Positions 30,175 through 40,027 of a DNA stretch of 64,000 bases are shown here, piece by piece. A model generated the notes under the pieces. That model saw nothing but the letters and a program-made list of their open reading frames with translations. It was not told where the DNA came from and searched no databases. The position numbers and the translations under genes are program-made. The first letter of the stretch is position 1. The number at the start of each line of letters is the position of its first letter. This DNA is from Opitutaceae bacterium. Its GTDB lineage: Bacteria; Verrucomicrobiota; Verrucomicrobiia; Opitutales; Opitutaceae. The DNA lies in assembly GCA_028691845.1 (NCBI GenBank), contig JAQUYL010000004.1:90982-154981 (forward strand), written 5' to 3'.

Positions 30175-31305
30175 TCACCCGCGCGCCTCGAAGGCGCCGT
30201 CGGCACGTCTGGTGACCAGTCTTTTCAACTCCAGCAGCATCAAGGTTGAGGCCATCTCCGGCGCGCCCAGGCCGGTGGCGGCCCCCAGCGCATCCGCCGA
30301 GAGAATCGCACCCCCGCGAAAACATTCCAGCACCTGCCGTTCCTCTTCTCCCAACTGGGACAATATCCCCTCCAGGACGCTCGGCTGCCCGGTTTGCGCG
30401 ATGGGGCGCGGCGGGATGCCCTTCAGATAGTCCAGCTCCTGCAGAATATCGTCCACGCCGGTCAGGAGCGTGGCGCCGTCGCGAATCAATTGATGACAGC
30501 CCTGGCTCGTGGCTTGATCGATCCGCCCCGGCACGGCAAAGATCTGCCGGCCCTGCTCGCCGGCAAACCGTGCCGTGATCATGGCGCCGCCGTTGACCTC
30601 GGTTTCCACGACAACGATCGCCTCGCACATGCCCGAGACAATGCGGTTGCGCATCGGGAACGTCTGCCGGTCGGCCCGTCGGCCGAGGGGAAACTCCGAC
30701 AGCACCGCGCCGGCTTCGGCGATGCGGCGGTACAGGTCGAGATTCTCGGGCGGATAAACGATGTCGATACCGCAGCCGAGTACCGCCGCCGTTCTGCCCC
30801 CGACCGAGAGTGCGCCCTCGTGCGCGGCGGTGTCTATGCCCCGAGCCAGTCCGCTGACGATGCAGAAACCCAACCGGCCCAATTCGGCCGCAAGCCTTTT
30901 TGCAACCGCCTGCCCGTAGAGTGTTGTGCGCCGGCTGCCCACGATGGCGATGCCTCGCTGTTCGAACCGATAACCGCCCTTGCGATACAATCCGATGGGC
31001 GGATCATGAATCTCCCGGAGCAACCCCGGGTAGTCGTCGTCCCGGACGGTAAGGAAGGTCGCGCTCGTCCGCCCAAGGCGCTCCTCCTCCTTCTCCAGAT
31101 CGAAGTGCTCGCGCCAGTTGAGGATCGACCCGCTGATCGCCGGGCCGACGCCCTTGACTGCCTCCAATTGGCGGGCGCCGGCGCGAAGGACCGCCGAGGG
31201 ATCCTGGGCGAACTGTTCCAGCAGCCGATTGAGTGTAATCGGGCCGATATTGGGCAGTGCATTCAACACCATGAAGGCCTGCCGTTCGGTAAGATCGGCT
31301 GTCAT
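30175..31305 (-). CDS. dprA: DNA-processing protein DprA
   Basis: 376 residues from ATG 31305. An N-terminal helix-hairpin-helix region (LPNIGPITLNRLLEQF, VKGVGPAISGSIL) is followed by the Rossmann-like core: IAIVGSRRTTLYGQ, SGLARGIDTAAHEGAL, LGCGIDIVYPPEN, FPMRNRIVSGMCEAIVVVE, and a C-terminal winged-helix-like domain. It loads RecA on incoming single-stranded DNA in transformation. No other competence gene is in the window. Confidence 0.96.
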   Translation of the reverse strand: MTADLTERQAFMVLNALPNIGPITLNRLLEQFAQDPSAVLRAGARQLEAVKGVGPAISGSILNWREHFDLEKEEERLGRTSATFLTVRDDDYPGLLREIHDPPIGLYRKGGYRFEQRGIAIVGSRRTTLYGQAVAKRLAAELGRLGFCIVSGLARGIDTAAHEGALSVGGRTAAVLGCGIDIVYPPENLDLYRRIAEAGAVLSEFPLGRRADRQTFPMRNRIVSGMCEAIVVVETEVNGGAMITARFAGEQGRQIFAVPGRIDQATSQGCHQLIRDGATLLTGVDDILQELDYLKGIPPRPIAQTGQPSVLEGILSQLGEEERQVLECFRGGAILSADALGAATGLGAPEMASTLMLLELKRLVTRRADGAFEARG

Positions 31306-31365
31306 GGACGGGGCGGCCGGCAAGAATGCATTCTGTTCGCCATGGCTTTTGATTCAATCCGGGCG

Positions 31366-32916
31366 CTACTCCGAACGCGGGAAATCCCCGGCGTGGCTCA
31401 TCTGCAACGCGGGACGCAAATAATCGAAGAGCTGCGTCGTCTGCACTGCCACCTGGCCGTGTTGGCGTGACAGCAGATCCGCAGCCAAACCATGCCAGAC
31501 CGCTCCCCGGCAGGCTGCCAGCCTCGCGTCCTCCGGCCGTTGGGCCAGCAAGCCTCCAGTCAATCCGGCCAGAACATCCCCGCTGCCTCCCCGCGCCAGC
31601 ACGGGTCCGCCGAACAAGCTGTAATAGGTTGCTTCCCGATCGATGACGCCCGTCAACGGGCCTTTCAGCACCACAACCGCTTCGCGCTGGTTCTGGAAAA
31701 AAACCGGGAGACTGGCTCCGGCCATCATTCGTGCAAATTCACCCATGTGGGGCGTACAAACGACCCGCTGATTCCGTGCGGCAGTCAATATCTCCGGGCG
31801 CAGGGCATCGGCATCGAGCAGGATGGGCGCGGGGAAGCGGGCCACGATTTCCTGGATCGTGGCAATGGTCTCCGGCTCGGCGCCGAGTCCCGGGCCAATC
31901 ACCAGCGCCGTGGCGCGGGAAAGCCGTTCGCGGAGCAACCCCAATCCCTCCCGCGACAGACCGCCGCCGCCCGTCTCCGGCCATCCGACCCACATGGCCT
32001 CGGGAAAATGGGCCGCATATGTCGGCGCCAGCGAGGAAGGGACGAAGGCCGTTACCAGCCCCACGCCGCTGCGCAGCGCAGCCTGCACCGCCATCAACAC
32101 CGAGCCGGGATAACTATGTGAGCCTCCCACCACAAAAAGATGACCATAAGTGCGCTTGTCGGATTGCGGCGGACGGAGTTGCGTCAGAGGCTGAAGCACC
32201 TCCGCCCGAAGCAGGCGCAGGGCCGAATCCGGCGCCCCCCGATTGAAGAAACCCAGGTCGAGATAGCGCAGGCGTCCAACGTGGCCCAGATTGGCGGCAT
32301 CGATCACCGGTCTTTTCACGATGCCTGTCGCATAGGTGAAGTCCGCCCGGCAGACGGCCGCACTTTTCTCCTCGGCCAACCCGCTCGGCAGGTCCACCGC
32401 GGCCCTAAGGCGGATGCGCGGGTGGTTGTTTACCCAGTCGATGATTTCCACGGTCGCCTCGTCCATCGGCGCACGGAATTGGAAGCCGAAAACCCCGTCG
32501 AGGCAGCAATCGAAAGCATCCTCGCGGGTCCGCAACACGGGCCACGTCAATGTTTCCGCCCGATCCGGCGCCATTTGCATCAATTCCTGATAGGACCGCA
32601 ACGCCAGCGGTCGCAGTTGCTGGGCTCCAAAGCACAAGAGAACGGTCACCCGCGCTTCAGCGCGCTTCTCCAGCAGGCTTTTGGCCGCGAGCAAGGCATC
32701 GCCTCCGTTGTGACCCTTGCCGGCCAGCACCAGCACGCGGGCCCGCGGCGGCAGTCCGCCAATCTCGCGACAATCCTCCAGCATCTCACGGGCAATGGCC
32801 TCGCCGGCCCGCTGCATCGCCGCCCATTCCAGCCCGGGGTTGCCGCCCAGCAGATCGTGCTCCCACGATCTGGCTTCCGCACACGAGAGGATCGGATGTG
32901 AAGCCGGCGAAATCAT
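31366..32916 (-). CDS. nnrDE: Bifunctional NAD(P)HX epimerase / dehydratase
   Basis: 516 residues. The N-terminal YjeF_N epimerase domain (about 1-215) has VLVLAGKGHNGGDALLAAKSL and AVDLPSGL. The C-terminal ribokinase-like dehydratase domain (about 230-516) has LFVVGGSHSYPGSVLMA, VIGPGLG, TPHMGEFARM, VVLKGPLT and GGSGDVLAGLTGGLLAQ. Together they repair hydrated NADH/NADPH. In E. coli the same fusion is YjeF (Nnr). It sits between dprA and acpS on one strand. Confidence 0.95.
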   Translation of the reverse strand: MISPASHPILSCAEARSWEHDLLGGNPGLEWAAMQRAGEAIAREMLEDCREIGGLPPRARVLVLAGKGHNGGDALLAAKSLLEKRAEARVTVLLCFGAQQLRPLALRSYQELMQMAPDRAETLTWPVLRTREDAFDCCLDGVFGFQFRAPMDEATVEIIDWVNNHPRIRLRAAVDLPSGLAEEKSAAVCRADFTYATGIVKRPVIDAANLGHVGRLRYLDLGFFNRGAPDSALRLLRAEVLQPLTQLRPPQSDKRTYGHLFVVGGSHSYPGSVLMAVQAALRSGVGLVTAFVPSSLAPTYAAHFPEAMWVGWPETGGGGLSREGLGLLRERLSRATALVIGPGLGAEPETIATIQEIVARFPAPILLDADALRPEILTAARNQRVVCTPHMGEFARMMAGASLPVFFQNQREAVVVLKGPLTGVIDREATYYSLFGGPVLARGGSGDVLAGLTGGLLAQRPEDARLAACRGAVWHGLAADLLSRQHGQVAVQTTQLFDYLRPALQMSHAGDFPRSE

Positions 32917-32967
32917 GCCCCCTTCGTAACGCCTCGTCCCTACCGAGAAAAGAATTAACCGGGACGC

Positions 32968-33384
32968 TCAGCTCGGCCCGTCGCGCACGAGCGCAGCCAC
33001 GGCCATGGCGTGGGCCTCGACATGCGAGAGCGTCAGCCAGACATGCGTCGCGCCTACCTGCCGGAGGAGAGCCTGGGCCTTGGCGTCGAGGTGCACCAGC
33101 GGCTGCTGGCGCTCGCCGTGGTAGACGGAAATCGAGGTCCAGTCGAGATGCGGCCCGATCCCGGTGGTAAACGCCTTGGACACGGCCTCCTTGGCCGCCC
33201 AGCGTGCGGCATAATGCTTGTGGGAAAACTTGACGCTGTCGCAGTAGGCGCGCTCCTCATCGGTGAACACCCGTTTGAGGAAACGATCCCCGTGCCGCTC
33301 CAGCGCGCTGCGAATGCGATCCACCTCGATCAGATCGCAGCCGAGCCCGACCAGCGTCCCTCCCGGAGGCAAGGCCACGTTCAT
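32968..33384 (-). CDS. acpS: Holo-[acyl-carrier-protein] synthase
   Basis: 138 residues. The signature LVGLGCDLIEVDRIRSALERHGDRFLKRVFTDEE and the second motif HYAARWAAKEAVSKAFTTG are typical of AcpS, which adds 4'-phosphopantetheine to ACP. The first 10 residues (MNVALPPGGT) are extra. The start overlaps the pdxJ stop by 4 bases (ATGA), the same acpS-pdxJ pairing seen in enterobacteria, though in reversed relation to the usual spacing. Confidence 0.95.
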   Translation of the reverse strand: MNVALPPGGTLVGLGCDLIEVDRIRSALERHGDRFLKRVFTDEERAYCDSVKFSHKHYAARWAAKEAVSKAFTTGIGPHLDWTSISVYHGERQQPLVHLDAKAQALLRQVGATHVWLTLSHVEAHAMAVAALVRDGPS

Positions 33385-34124
33385 GGATTCATCCGCCGCT
33401 TCATCTCGCGCACGGATTCCTCGATGCCGGTAAACAGCGCGCGGCTGATGATGCTGTGCCCGATGTTGAGTTCGTGCAGATGCGGGATCGTGCGCACCTC
33501 GGCAATGTTGATGTAATTGATGCCGTGGCCGGCATTGATGACCAGGCCTGATTCGCTGCCCAGCGTGGCCCCGACGCTAAGTCGCTTGAACTCCGCCGCA
33601 CGCCGCGGCGTATGATAGGCGTTGGCGTATGCTCCCGTATGCAGCTCGATCCAGGGCGCCTTCAGCTTGGCCGCAAGCTCGATCTGCCTTTCGTCCGGAT
33701 CGATGAAAAGGCTGGTGCGGATACCGGCCGCGTTCATTGCTTGGACACACGCCTTGACGCGCTTGAGGTTGCCCGCGACATCGAGCCCGCCCTCGGTCGT
33801 CACTTCCTCGCGGTTCTCCGGCACGAGACAGACGGAGTCGGGTTTCAAGCTGAGGGCGAACTTGATCATGGCCGGGGAGCAGGCCATCTCCAGGTTGAGG
33901 CGGGTGGCGATGGATTCGCGCAACCGCCCGACATCGCGTTCCTGGATATGACGCCGGTCCTCGCGCAGGTGCACGGTGATGCCGTCTGCGCCGGCCCGCT
34001 CCGCCAGCAGCGCCAGCATCACCGGATCGGGTTCGACGTTGCCGCCCGCAGTCTGGCCGGCCTGACGGTAGCGGGCCTGCCGTACTGTGGCGCAATGGTC
34101 GATGTTGAGCCCAAGGAGAATCAT
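33381..34124 (-). CDS. pdxJ: Pyridoxine 5'-phosphate synthase
   Basis: 247 residues. The N-terminal LGLNIDHCATVRQARYR, the AGADGITVHLREDRRHIQ segment, FIDPDERQIELAAKL and a late VINAGHGINYINI match PdxJ, which condenses 3-amino-2-oxopropyl phosphate with deoxyxylulose phosphate. Length is normal. It is first in the pdxJ-acpS pair, with about 100 bases to the divergent membrane gene. Confidence 0.97.
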   Translation of the reverse strand: MILLGLNIDHCATVRQARYRQAGQTAGGNVEPDPVMLALLAERAGADGITVHLREDRRHIQERDVGRLRESIATRLNLEMACSPAMIKFALSLKPDSVCLVPENREEVTTEGGLDVAGNLKRVKACVQAMNAAGIRTSLFIDPDERQIELAAKLKAPWIELHTGAYANAYHTPRRAAEFKRLSVGATLGSESGLVINAGHGINYINIAEVRTIPHLHELNIGHSIISRALFTGIEESVREMKRRMNP

Positions 34125-34226
34125 GGAAACGCATGATACAGAAATCGGGACCCCAGGAAATCAGGAAAATGAAGCCCGGATGATTTTCGGATTCAGATTT
34201 GCCGGGGTTCCCCCTTGTCTTGGGTG

Positions 34227-34991
34227 ATGTCCGATCGGCCAGCCAGACCCAAACCCGAGAACCTGCTTCTCAACCTCGTGTGCAACGTCGGCGTGCCGAC
34301 CGTCATTCTCACCTGGTTCAGCGGGGCCAGGGGGCTGGGGCCCAAGGCGGGCTTGCTCGTGGCGCTGGCCTTCCCGCTGGGCTATGGAGTTTATGATTTT
34401 CTCGTCCGCCGGCGCACCAATTTCATTTCCGTGCTGGGTTTCACCAGCGTGCTGATCTCAGGCGGTTTCGGCCTGATGCAACTAGACGGTTTCTGGTTTG
34501 CCGTGAAGGACGCGGCGATCCCCTCAGCTATCGGCCTTGCCGTGCTGGCCTCGCTGCGGGCAAAGACACCGCTGGTGACCGAGCTGCTTTACAACCCACA
34601 GGTCATTGATGTGGACCGGGTCGACGCGGCACTGACGGCGCATGGCACACGCCACCGGTTCTCGCAATTGCTGCGTGAAGCTAGCTACCTCATCGCCCTG
34701 GCGTTTTTCGTAAGCGCCGTGCTCAATTACGGGCTCGCCCGCCACCTCCTGAAAAGTCCGCCGGCGACGGAAGCCTTTAACAACGAACTGGCCAAGATGC
34801 ATCTCCTGAGCTGGCCGGTGATTGTCCTGCCGAGCATGGGCATGATGATGTTCGCGCTCTGGCGGCTGCTTAATGGACTGGAAGGCGCCAGCGGCCTGAC
34901 GATGGATGAAATCCTGAGGCAGCCGCCGAAAAAAGAAGCCGCCGCGGCCAAGTCGGGAGCGGCGGAGGAAACGGATCGCCGTCAGGACTAG
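34227..34991 (+). CDS. VC0807-like integral membrane protein
   Basis: 254 residues from ATG 34227 (an upstream TTG at 34215 is less likely). About six hydrophobic segments between residues 15 and 215, with a central [29 protein letters not shown] segment as in the VC0807 family of unknown function. The C-terminus is Lys/Ala/Glu-rich and likely cytosolic. The stop overlaps the convergent citrate synthase gene by 4 bases. Substrate unknown. Confidence 0.7.
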   Translation: MSDRPARPKPENLLLNLVCNVGVPTVILTWFSGARGLGPKAGLLVALAFPLGYGVYDFLVRRRTNFISVLGFTSVLISGGFGLMQLDGFWFAVKDAAIPSAIGLAVLASLRAKTPLVTELLYNPQVIDVDRVDAALTAHGTRHRFSQLLREASYLIALAFFVSAVLNYGLARHLLKSPPATEAFNNELAKMHLLSWPVIVLPSMGMMMFALWRLLNGLEGASGLTMDEILRQPPKKEAAAAKSGAAEETDRRQD

Positions 34992-36301
34992 CCGCGCTGC
35001 TCGATCGGCACGTAATCGCGCACGGGGCTGCCTTGGTAGATCTGCCGCGGGCGGTAGAGTTTGAGCTTCGGGTTTGCCGCCACCTCATGCCATTGCGCGA
35101 CCCAGCCCGGCATGCGCCCGATGGCGAACATCACCGTGAACATATTCTCCGGGATGCCGACGGCCCGCATGATCAGACCGGAATAAAAGTCGACATTCGG
35201 ATAGAGTTTCCGGGACAGGAAGTAATCGTCGCGCAAGGCAACTTCCTCCAGTTTCATGGCAATATTGAGCAGCGGATCATCCTTGATCCGCAACGAGGCG
35301 AGCGCCTTGTAGAAGCTGGCCTTGATGATCTTCGCGCGAGGGTCGTAGTGCTTGTAGACCCGGTGTCCGAAGCCCATTAGCCGCTGCTCCCCGATGCCGG
35401 AACGGGCTGCGGCGATGAATTTGGTGCCGTCATCCCCTTCCGCGTGAATGCTCTTCAGCATCTCGATGACGGACATGTTGGCTCCGCCATGGAGCGGCCC
35501 CCACAGTGCGTTCACCCCGGCGGCAATGGAGGTAAACAGGTTGGCGCCTGAGGAGGCCACCATGCGCACGGTCGAGGTTGAACAGTTCTGCTCATGATCG
35601 GCATGAAGCAGCAGGAAAAGGTTGAGCGCTTGGGCCACCTCGGGCGTCGGGACAAATTCATTGTACGGCTCGGAGAACATCAAGTGCAGGAAATTCTCGC
35701 AGTAGCCGAAGTCGGGACGCGGATAATTGAGCGGCAAACCACGGCTCACCCGGTAGGAATGCGCCGCAATGGTCCGCACCTTGGAGATGGCAATGGCCGC
35801 CGCCTCGTCAAAATGCTCGAGATCACGCTGGTGATTGTTGGTTGCGAGATAAGGGTAATAGGCGCTGAGGGAATTGACCCCGGAGGAGAGCACCGCCATC
35901 GGATGGGAGGCCGAGGGGAATTCCCCGAGAAACTTGGTCATCCCTTCATGCAACCGGGCATGCTTGGTCAGCATTTGCGAAAACCGCTTCCGCTGTTCGA
36001 CCGTGGGCAGGTCGCCATAGATGACGAGGTAGGTCGCCTCCACGAAGCTGGATTTCTCCGCCAGCTGCTCGATCGGATAGCCGCGATAACGCAGGATGCC
36101 GGCCTCGCCGTCGATGAACGTGATGGAACTCGTGCAGGAACCGGTGTCCCCCAGGCCCTCATCGAATGTAATATAGCCTGTTTCCTGCCGCAGGGTGCGG
36201 ATGTCGATTGCCTTCTCGTTCTCGGTTCCGACCATGACGGGGAAATGGTAGTCCTTGCCGTCCAGTCTGACCAATGCGTGATGTTGGGGCGTGGGAGTCA
36301 T
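34988..36301 (-). CDS. gltA: Citrate synthase
   Basis: 437 residues from ATG 36301. The type II bacterial form: [31 protein letters not shown], the first catalytic His in [17 protein letters not shown], the second in [15 protein letters not shown] and the catalytic Asp in YPNVDFYSG. It makes citrate from oxaloacetate and acetyl-CoA. Length equals the hexameric, NADH-sensitive class, but the N-terminal domain was not checked for the NADH site. Confidence 0.97.
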   Translation of the reverse strand: MTPTPQHHALVRLDGKDYHFPVMVGTENEKAIDIRTLRQETGYITFDEGLGDTGSCTSSITFIDGEAGILRYRGYPIEQLAEKSSFVEATYLVIYGDLPTVEQRKRFSQMLTKHARLHEGMTKFLGEFPSASHPMAVLSSGVNSLSAYYPYLATNNHQRDLEHFDEAAAIAISKVRTIAAHSYRVSRGLPLNYPRPDFGYCENFLHLMFSEPYNEFVPTPEVAQALNLFLLLHADHEQNCSTSTVRMVASSGANLFTSIAAGVNALWGPLHGGANMSVIEMLKSIHAEGDDGTKFIAAARSGIGEQRLMGFGHRVYKHYDPRAKIIKASFYKALASLRIKDDPLLNIAMKLEEVALRDDYFLSRKLYPNVDFYSGLIMRAVGIPENMFTVMFAIGRMPGWVAQWHEVAANPKLKLYRPRQIYQGSPVRDYVPIEQRG

Positions 36302-36453
36302 ATTGGGGATCAATAGACTGCTAATCTAAGAAAAAGCAAAACGCCCAAGCTCCCACATGGAGACGGCCCGTCGACGCACGGACGGTCTTATTCCTCTTGG
36401 GGATTCAGGCAGAAAGCGGCTTTTTCAGTGCGCGCCGCGGCCGGCCCTGGGGT

Positions 36454-37227
36454 TCACTTTATCGAGAGGGAGGGAACGGCAAACAAGGAGGGGGCAAGCG
36501 TCTCGTTGATGATGACCTGATCGAAGGTGATAACGGTGATGCGGCCGTCCGTGCCCTTGTTCACTACTTTCTTGGGGAAACGTACGCCATTCACGACCAT
36601 CTGCCCCTCTTCCCGGATCATGGCACCGGACTCGGTCTCGGTCAGCAACAGTCGGCCAGTAAGCTTATCGAAGTACCGGTAAAAGATGATGGTCGGCGCA
36701 TGCACGTAGGCGAGTTTCACGCAGTCGCGACCCTCCGCCCTCGCCTCGCCCAGATAGTCCACCCGCCCCCCCGCATTCCCGGGACCCTTGAAGAAATTGA
36801 GATTTTCCCACGTGTTGGCCTGCAAGCGCTTGATCTGCTCCTTGTCCAGGAGCGTGAGCTGCCACTTGGTCGGATCCGCGGCATCCTGCCTGCGTTGCCA
36901 GCCGTCATAGCCATCGAGGGCAGTGGTCTCGAGGACTTTGGTCGAATTCGCCATCACGCACTGCTGCATCGGCTTCTGGAAATGGATCTCGATCGGGACG
37001 TTGATCTTCTGGTCGACCAACTTGGTTTTATCTCCGTCGGAGGACACTCGGTCCGTGAATTCGAGGGTGCCGGTATAGTGGATGGTTTTGATGGCGTTGA
37101 GCGCACTTTCCGTGCCGAGAAACGCCCGTGCCTTGGCGATCATGTCATCGGCCGGACCAGCGGCGTGGAGGCCGGCACTCCCGAACAGCAAGGCTGCCGT
37201 CGATACAGCAAATCGCAGATAGTTCAT
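36454..37227 (-). CDS. Exported protein, outer-membrane lipoprotein-sorting-like fold
   Basis: 257 residues from ATG 37227 with a signal peptide (MNYLRFAVSTAALLFGSAGLHA) cleaved near AGPAD. The mature part is a run of beta-strands: IKTIHYTGTLEF, KINVPIEIHFQKP, DGYDGWQRR, VKLAYVHAPTIIFYRYFDKLTGRLL, ITVITFDQVIIN. This layout resembles LolA/MucB-type half-barrels. Specific role unknown. It lies between guaA and gltA on the same strand, 56 bases from guaA. Confidence 0.65.
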   Translation of the reverse strand: MNYLRFAVSTAALLFGSAGLHAAGPADDMIAKARAFLGTESALNAIKTIHYTGTLEFTDRVSSDGDKTKLVDQKINVPIEIHFQKPMQQCVMANSTKVLETTALDGYDGWQRRQDAADPTKWQLTLLDKEQIKRLQANTWENLNFFKGPGNAGGRVDYLGEARAEGRDCVKLAYVHAPTIIFYRYFDKLTGRLLLTETESGAMIREEGQMVVNGVRFPKKVVNKGTDGRITVITFDQVIINETLAPSLFAVPSLSIK

Positions 37228-37283
37228 AAGTGGCAGTTGACAGCTCAGGTTGTTTGGAGTGCCAAGGTTCGCAACGGAAAATG

Positions 37284-38822
37284 CTATTCCCACTCAATGG
37301 TGGCGGGCGGCTTGGAACTGACATCGTAGACCACCCGGCTGACCCCGCGCACCTCGTTGGTGATGCGGCTGGATATTTTTTGCACGAGGTCTAGCGGCAG
37401 GCGGGTCCAGTCGGCCGTCATCGCGTCCGTGCTGCCAACGACCCGCAAGGCGATCACCCACGCATAATTGCGCTCGTCGCCGACGACTCCCACCGACTTG
37501 ACCGGAAGGAATACACAGAACGACTGCCAGACTTTCCAGTACCAATCGGCCCGCACCATCTCCTCATGAAGGATGGCGTCGGCGCGGCGGAGGATGTCCA
37601 GCTTGTCTTGGGTGACCTCGCCCAGCACGCGCACGCCCAGGCCGGGACCGGGGAAGGGGTGCCGCCAGACCACCGAGCGAGGCAGGCCCAGCCTGGCACC
37701 GACCGCTCGTACCTCGTCCTTGAACAGTTCGCGCAACGGCTCGACCAGCTTCAGTTTCATGCGTTCCGGGAGACCGCCGACGTTGTGATGCGTCTTGATG
37801 ACAGAGGCAGGATTATCGTCAATGGACACGGATTCGATGACGTCGGGATAAAGCGTCCCCTGCGCGAGAAACTCGGCGTGGCCAATGGATTTGAGCGATT
37901 TCTCGAACACATCAATAAAGGTGCGGCCGATGATCTTTCGCTTCCGCTCCGGATCCGAGACTCCCCGGAGGCGGCGCAGAAACAGAGCCGCGGCATCGAT
38001 CACGCGAAGATCGATGTGAAAATGCTTCTTGTAGAGGGCAATTACCGCCTCGCGTTCGCCCTGGCGCAAGAGACCGTTGTCGACGAAGACGCAGGTGAGC
38101 TGACGGCCAATGGCTTTATGGAGGAGTGCGGCCGCCACGGAGGAGTCGACCCCGCCACTCAGGCCGAGGAGGACCCGCCCCCTTCCCACCTGCCTCCGAA
38201 GGTCGCGCACGGCATGGTGGATGAATTCACGCATCGTCCAGTCGGGCTTGGCCCCGCATATGCCAAAGAGGTAGTTTTTATAGATATCGATGCCGCATTC
38301 GGTGTGAAACACCTCGGGATGAAACTGGATCCCGTAGAAATTCCGCGTCCGGTCCTCGATCGCCGCGTAGAGGGAGTTTTCGGTGGTTCCGATGGCCACG
38401 AAGCCCGGCGGCAGCCTGATCAATCGGTCGCCGTGGGAATTCCAGACGCGGAGTTTTTTGGGTAGTTTGGCAAAGAGCCGGCCGGCCTTCTTGATGGCCA
38501 GCGTGCCATGGCCGTATTCCCGGTGATCGCTTTTGGCGACCCGCCCTTGCAGCAGATGACCCATCAGCTGGAGGCCATAGCAGATACCAAGCACCGGCAC
38601 GCCGAGATCGAAGATGGCGCGATCGGGCAGAGGAGCGTTCCGGGCAAAAACAGAGCTCGGGCCGCCGGAAAGGATGATCCCGATGACCCCCTCCCGCCGC
38701 AATGTTTCCGCCGGGGTCGTGTAATGGTAGATCTTTGAGTAAACCTGGCACTCGCGAACACGACGCGCGATTACCTGAGTGTATTGGGAGCCGAAGTCGA
38801 GAACGGCAATTATTTGTGCCAT
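37284..38822 (-). CDS. guaA: GMP synthase (glutamine-hydrolysing)
   Basis: 512 residues. The glutaminase domain has C81 ([13 protein letters not shown]), H168 and E170 (FHPEV). The ATP-pyrophosphatase domain has SGGVDSS (222-228) and the C-terminal dimerisation part ends KPPATIEWE, the family's normal close. It turns XMP to GMP. A 160-base gap separates it from the divergent nitroreductase, so its promoter is there. Confidence 0.98.
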   Translation of the reverse strand: MAQIIAVLDFGSQYTQVIARRVRECQVYSKIYHYTTPAETLRREGVIGIILSGGPSSVFARNAPLPDRAIFDLGVPVLGICYGLQLMGHLLQGRVAKSDHREYGHGTLAIKKAGRLFAKLPKKLRVWNSHGDRLIRLPPGFVAIGTTENSLYAAIEDRTRNFYGIQFHPEVFHTECGIDIYKNYLFGICGAKPDWTMREFIHHAVRDLRRQVGRGRVLLGLSGGVDSSVAAALLHKAIGRQLTCVFVDNGLLRQGEREAVIALYKKHFHIDLRVIDAAALFLRRLRGVSDPERKRKIIGRTFIDVFEKSLKSIGHAEFLAQGTLYPDVIESVSIDDNPASVIKTHHNVGGLPERMKLKLVEPLRELFKDEVRAVGARLGLPRSVVWRHPFPGPGLGVRVLGEVTQDKLDILRRADAILHEEMVRADWYWKVWQSFCVFLPVKSVGVVGDERNYAWVIALRVVGSTDAMTADWTRLPLDLVQKISSRITNEVRGVSRVVYDVSSKPPATIEWE

Positions 38823-38983
38823 GCTGGTGCCGGAAGGATGAGAGAGAAAGCCGATTCATCACCGTGGCGCAAGAATGACAATCAATTTATCGGGTTGATC
38901 GCCCATAAGCCGGGGCTGTGCAGCGCAGCCTTGCGGCCGGATGACTCGTATCCTAGTAATGTCGTTTAAAAACACCCCCTCCC

Positions 38984-39613
38984 ATGAACATCCTGCGATC
39001 TCTTGCGATCACGTTGTTCGCCTGCGGCGGACTATTGGCCCAAAATCTCAGTCTGCCCGCCCCGCAAAAAACGGGAGGCATGCCGCTGATGGAAGCGCTC
39101 GCGAGGAGGGCCACGGCGCGATCCTTTGACGCAGCCAGGGAACTGTCACCCCAGCAACTCTCGAACCTTTTCTGGGCCGCCTGGGGCATCAACCGGCCCG
39201 ATGGCAAACGGACTGCGCCCTCAGCCCGCAATAATCAGGAAATCGACGTTTACGCCCTCCTGAAGACCGGGGTATTCGTCTATGATGCCAAAGATCATCA
39301 GCTCAGGCAGATTTCACCCGAGGACTGCCGCGCGCTCGGCGGATCGCAGCCTTTCGTAAGGGACGCACCCGTCACACTGATCCTGGTGGCGGATCTCGCC
39401 AAAGCCGGCGGGGCGGGGAAAGCTGGCTCCAAGGACTGGGCCTTTATTGACGCCGGCTACATCTCACAAAACATCTACCTCTATTGTGCGGCGGAACGCT
39501 TGGCGACCGGAGCGCGGGCCTATGTGGACAAGACAGAGCTGGGGCCGAAACTGCAACTGCGCCCGGATCAGTTGATTGTCCTGGCCCAGTCGGTCGGGTA
39601 TCCAAAACCATAA
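38984..39613 (+). CDS. Exported nitroreductase-family protein (SagB-like)
   Basis: 209 residues with a signal-like N-terminus (MNILRSLAITLFACGGLLAQ), so probably periplasmic. The nitroreductase fold shows in LMEALARRATARSFDAARELSPQQLSNLFWAAWGINRPDGKRTAPSARNNQEID and in QNIYLYCAAERLATGARAY, the FMN-binding landmarks of the SagB/nitroreductase group. It lacks any partner gene nearby. FMN in the periplasm would need export or loading, which is the odd point. Substrate unknown. Confidence 0.8.
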   Translation: MNILRSLAITLFACGGLLAQNLSLPAPQKTGGMPLMEALARRATARSFDAARELSPQQLSNLFWAAWGINRPDGKRTAPSARNNQEIDVYALLKTGVFVYDAKDHQLRQISPEDCRALGGSQPFVRDAPVTLILVADLAKAGGAGKAGSKDWAFIDAGYISQNIYLYCAAERLATGARAYVDKTELGPKLQLRPDQLIVLAQSVGYPKP

Positions 39614-39645
39614 GTCACCGGAAAGCCGCGTCACGTCCGGAGGCG

Positions 39646-39665
39646 GGGACCGGTGACCCGGTCCC
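39646..39665. terminator. Perfect hairpin between convergent genes
   Basis: GGGACCGG and CCGGTCCC pair perfectly around a TGAC loop in the 65-base gap between the nitroreductase gene and the zinc-ribbon gene. A T-run follows only about ten bases later (GCGTTTTC), so termination is possible but not typical. Confidence 0.45.
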
Positions 39666-39678
39666 ACCGGCCGCGTTT

Positions 39679-39915
39679 TCAAAACTTCAGGTGAACGTTG
39701 GCGTGGCCGCAGCGGGGGCAGGGGGCAATTTCCGTGCCTTTCCTCTCCGTGTATAGTTCGTCACAGCGGATGCAGTGAAAGGTAATCTTGCGGCGCTCAA
39801 CATCATACCGAGTCCGATCGCGGCGGTCGTAGTAAAACCAGAGAAAACCAAAGCCGCCAAGCACAGCCAGCCCGTAGAGCAGGACGGGGATAGAGACGTC
39901 GGGCGGAGTGACCAT
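39679..39915 (-). CDS. Small membrane protein with C-terminal zinc ribbon
   Basis: 78 residues from ATG 39915. One hydrophobic span (about 9-28) is followed by a basic linker and a CxxC-x14-CxxC zinc ribbon (C48, C51, C66, C69) in FHCIRCDELY and APCPRCG, of the FmdB/hydrogenase-associated ribbon style. It lies just after the ribosomal supercluster terminator. Function unknown; a membrane-anchored zinc-ribbon is all that can be said. Confidence 0.75.
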   Translation of the reverse strand: MVTPPDVSIPVLLYGLAVLGGFGFLWFYYDRRDRTRYDVERRKITFHCIRCDELYTERKGTEIAPCPRCGHANVHLKF

Positions 39916-39952
39916 GCGGAAGTTTCCTGCAAAGCGGCGCCTGGGCCAAGGC

Positions 39953-39988
39953 GAAAGAAAACGCACCGCCCGGGCGGGTCGGTGCGTC
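39953..39988 (-). terminator. Terminator after rplQ, end of ribosomal supercluster
   Basis: On the minus strand GACGCACCG pairs with CGGTGCGTT across a GC-rich loop and is followed by TTTTCTTTC, about 40 bases after the rplQ stop. This fits a rho-independent terminator closing the str-S10-spc-alpha transcript. Confidence 0.8.
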
Positions 39989-40027
39989 GTAATTAAGCGG
40001 GAAAACCTGGAGTTGCAGCCTACCGGC

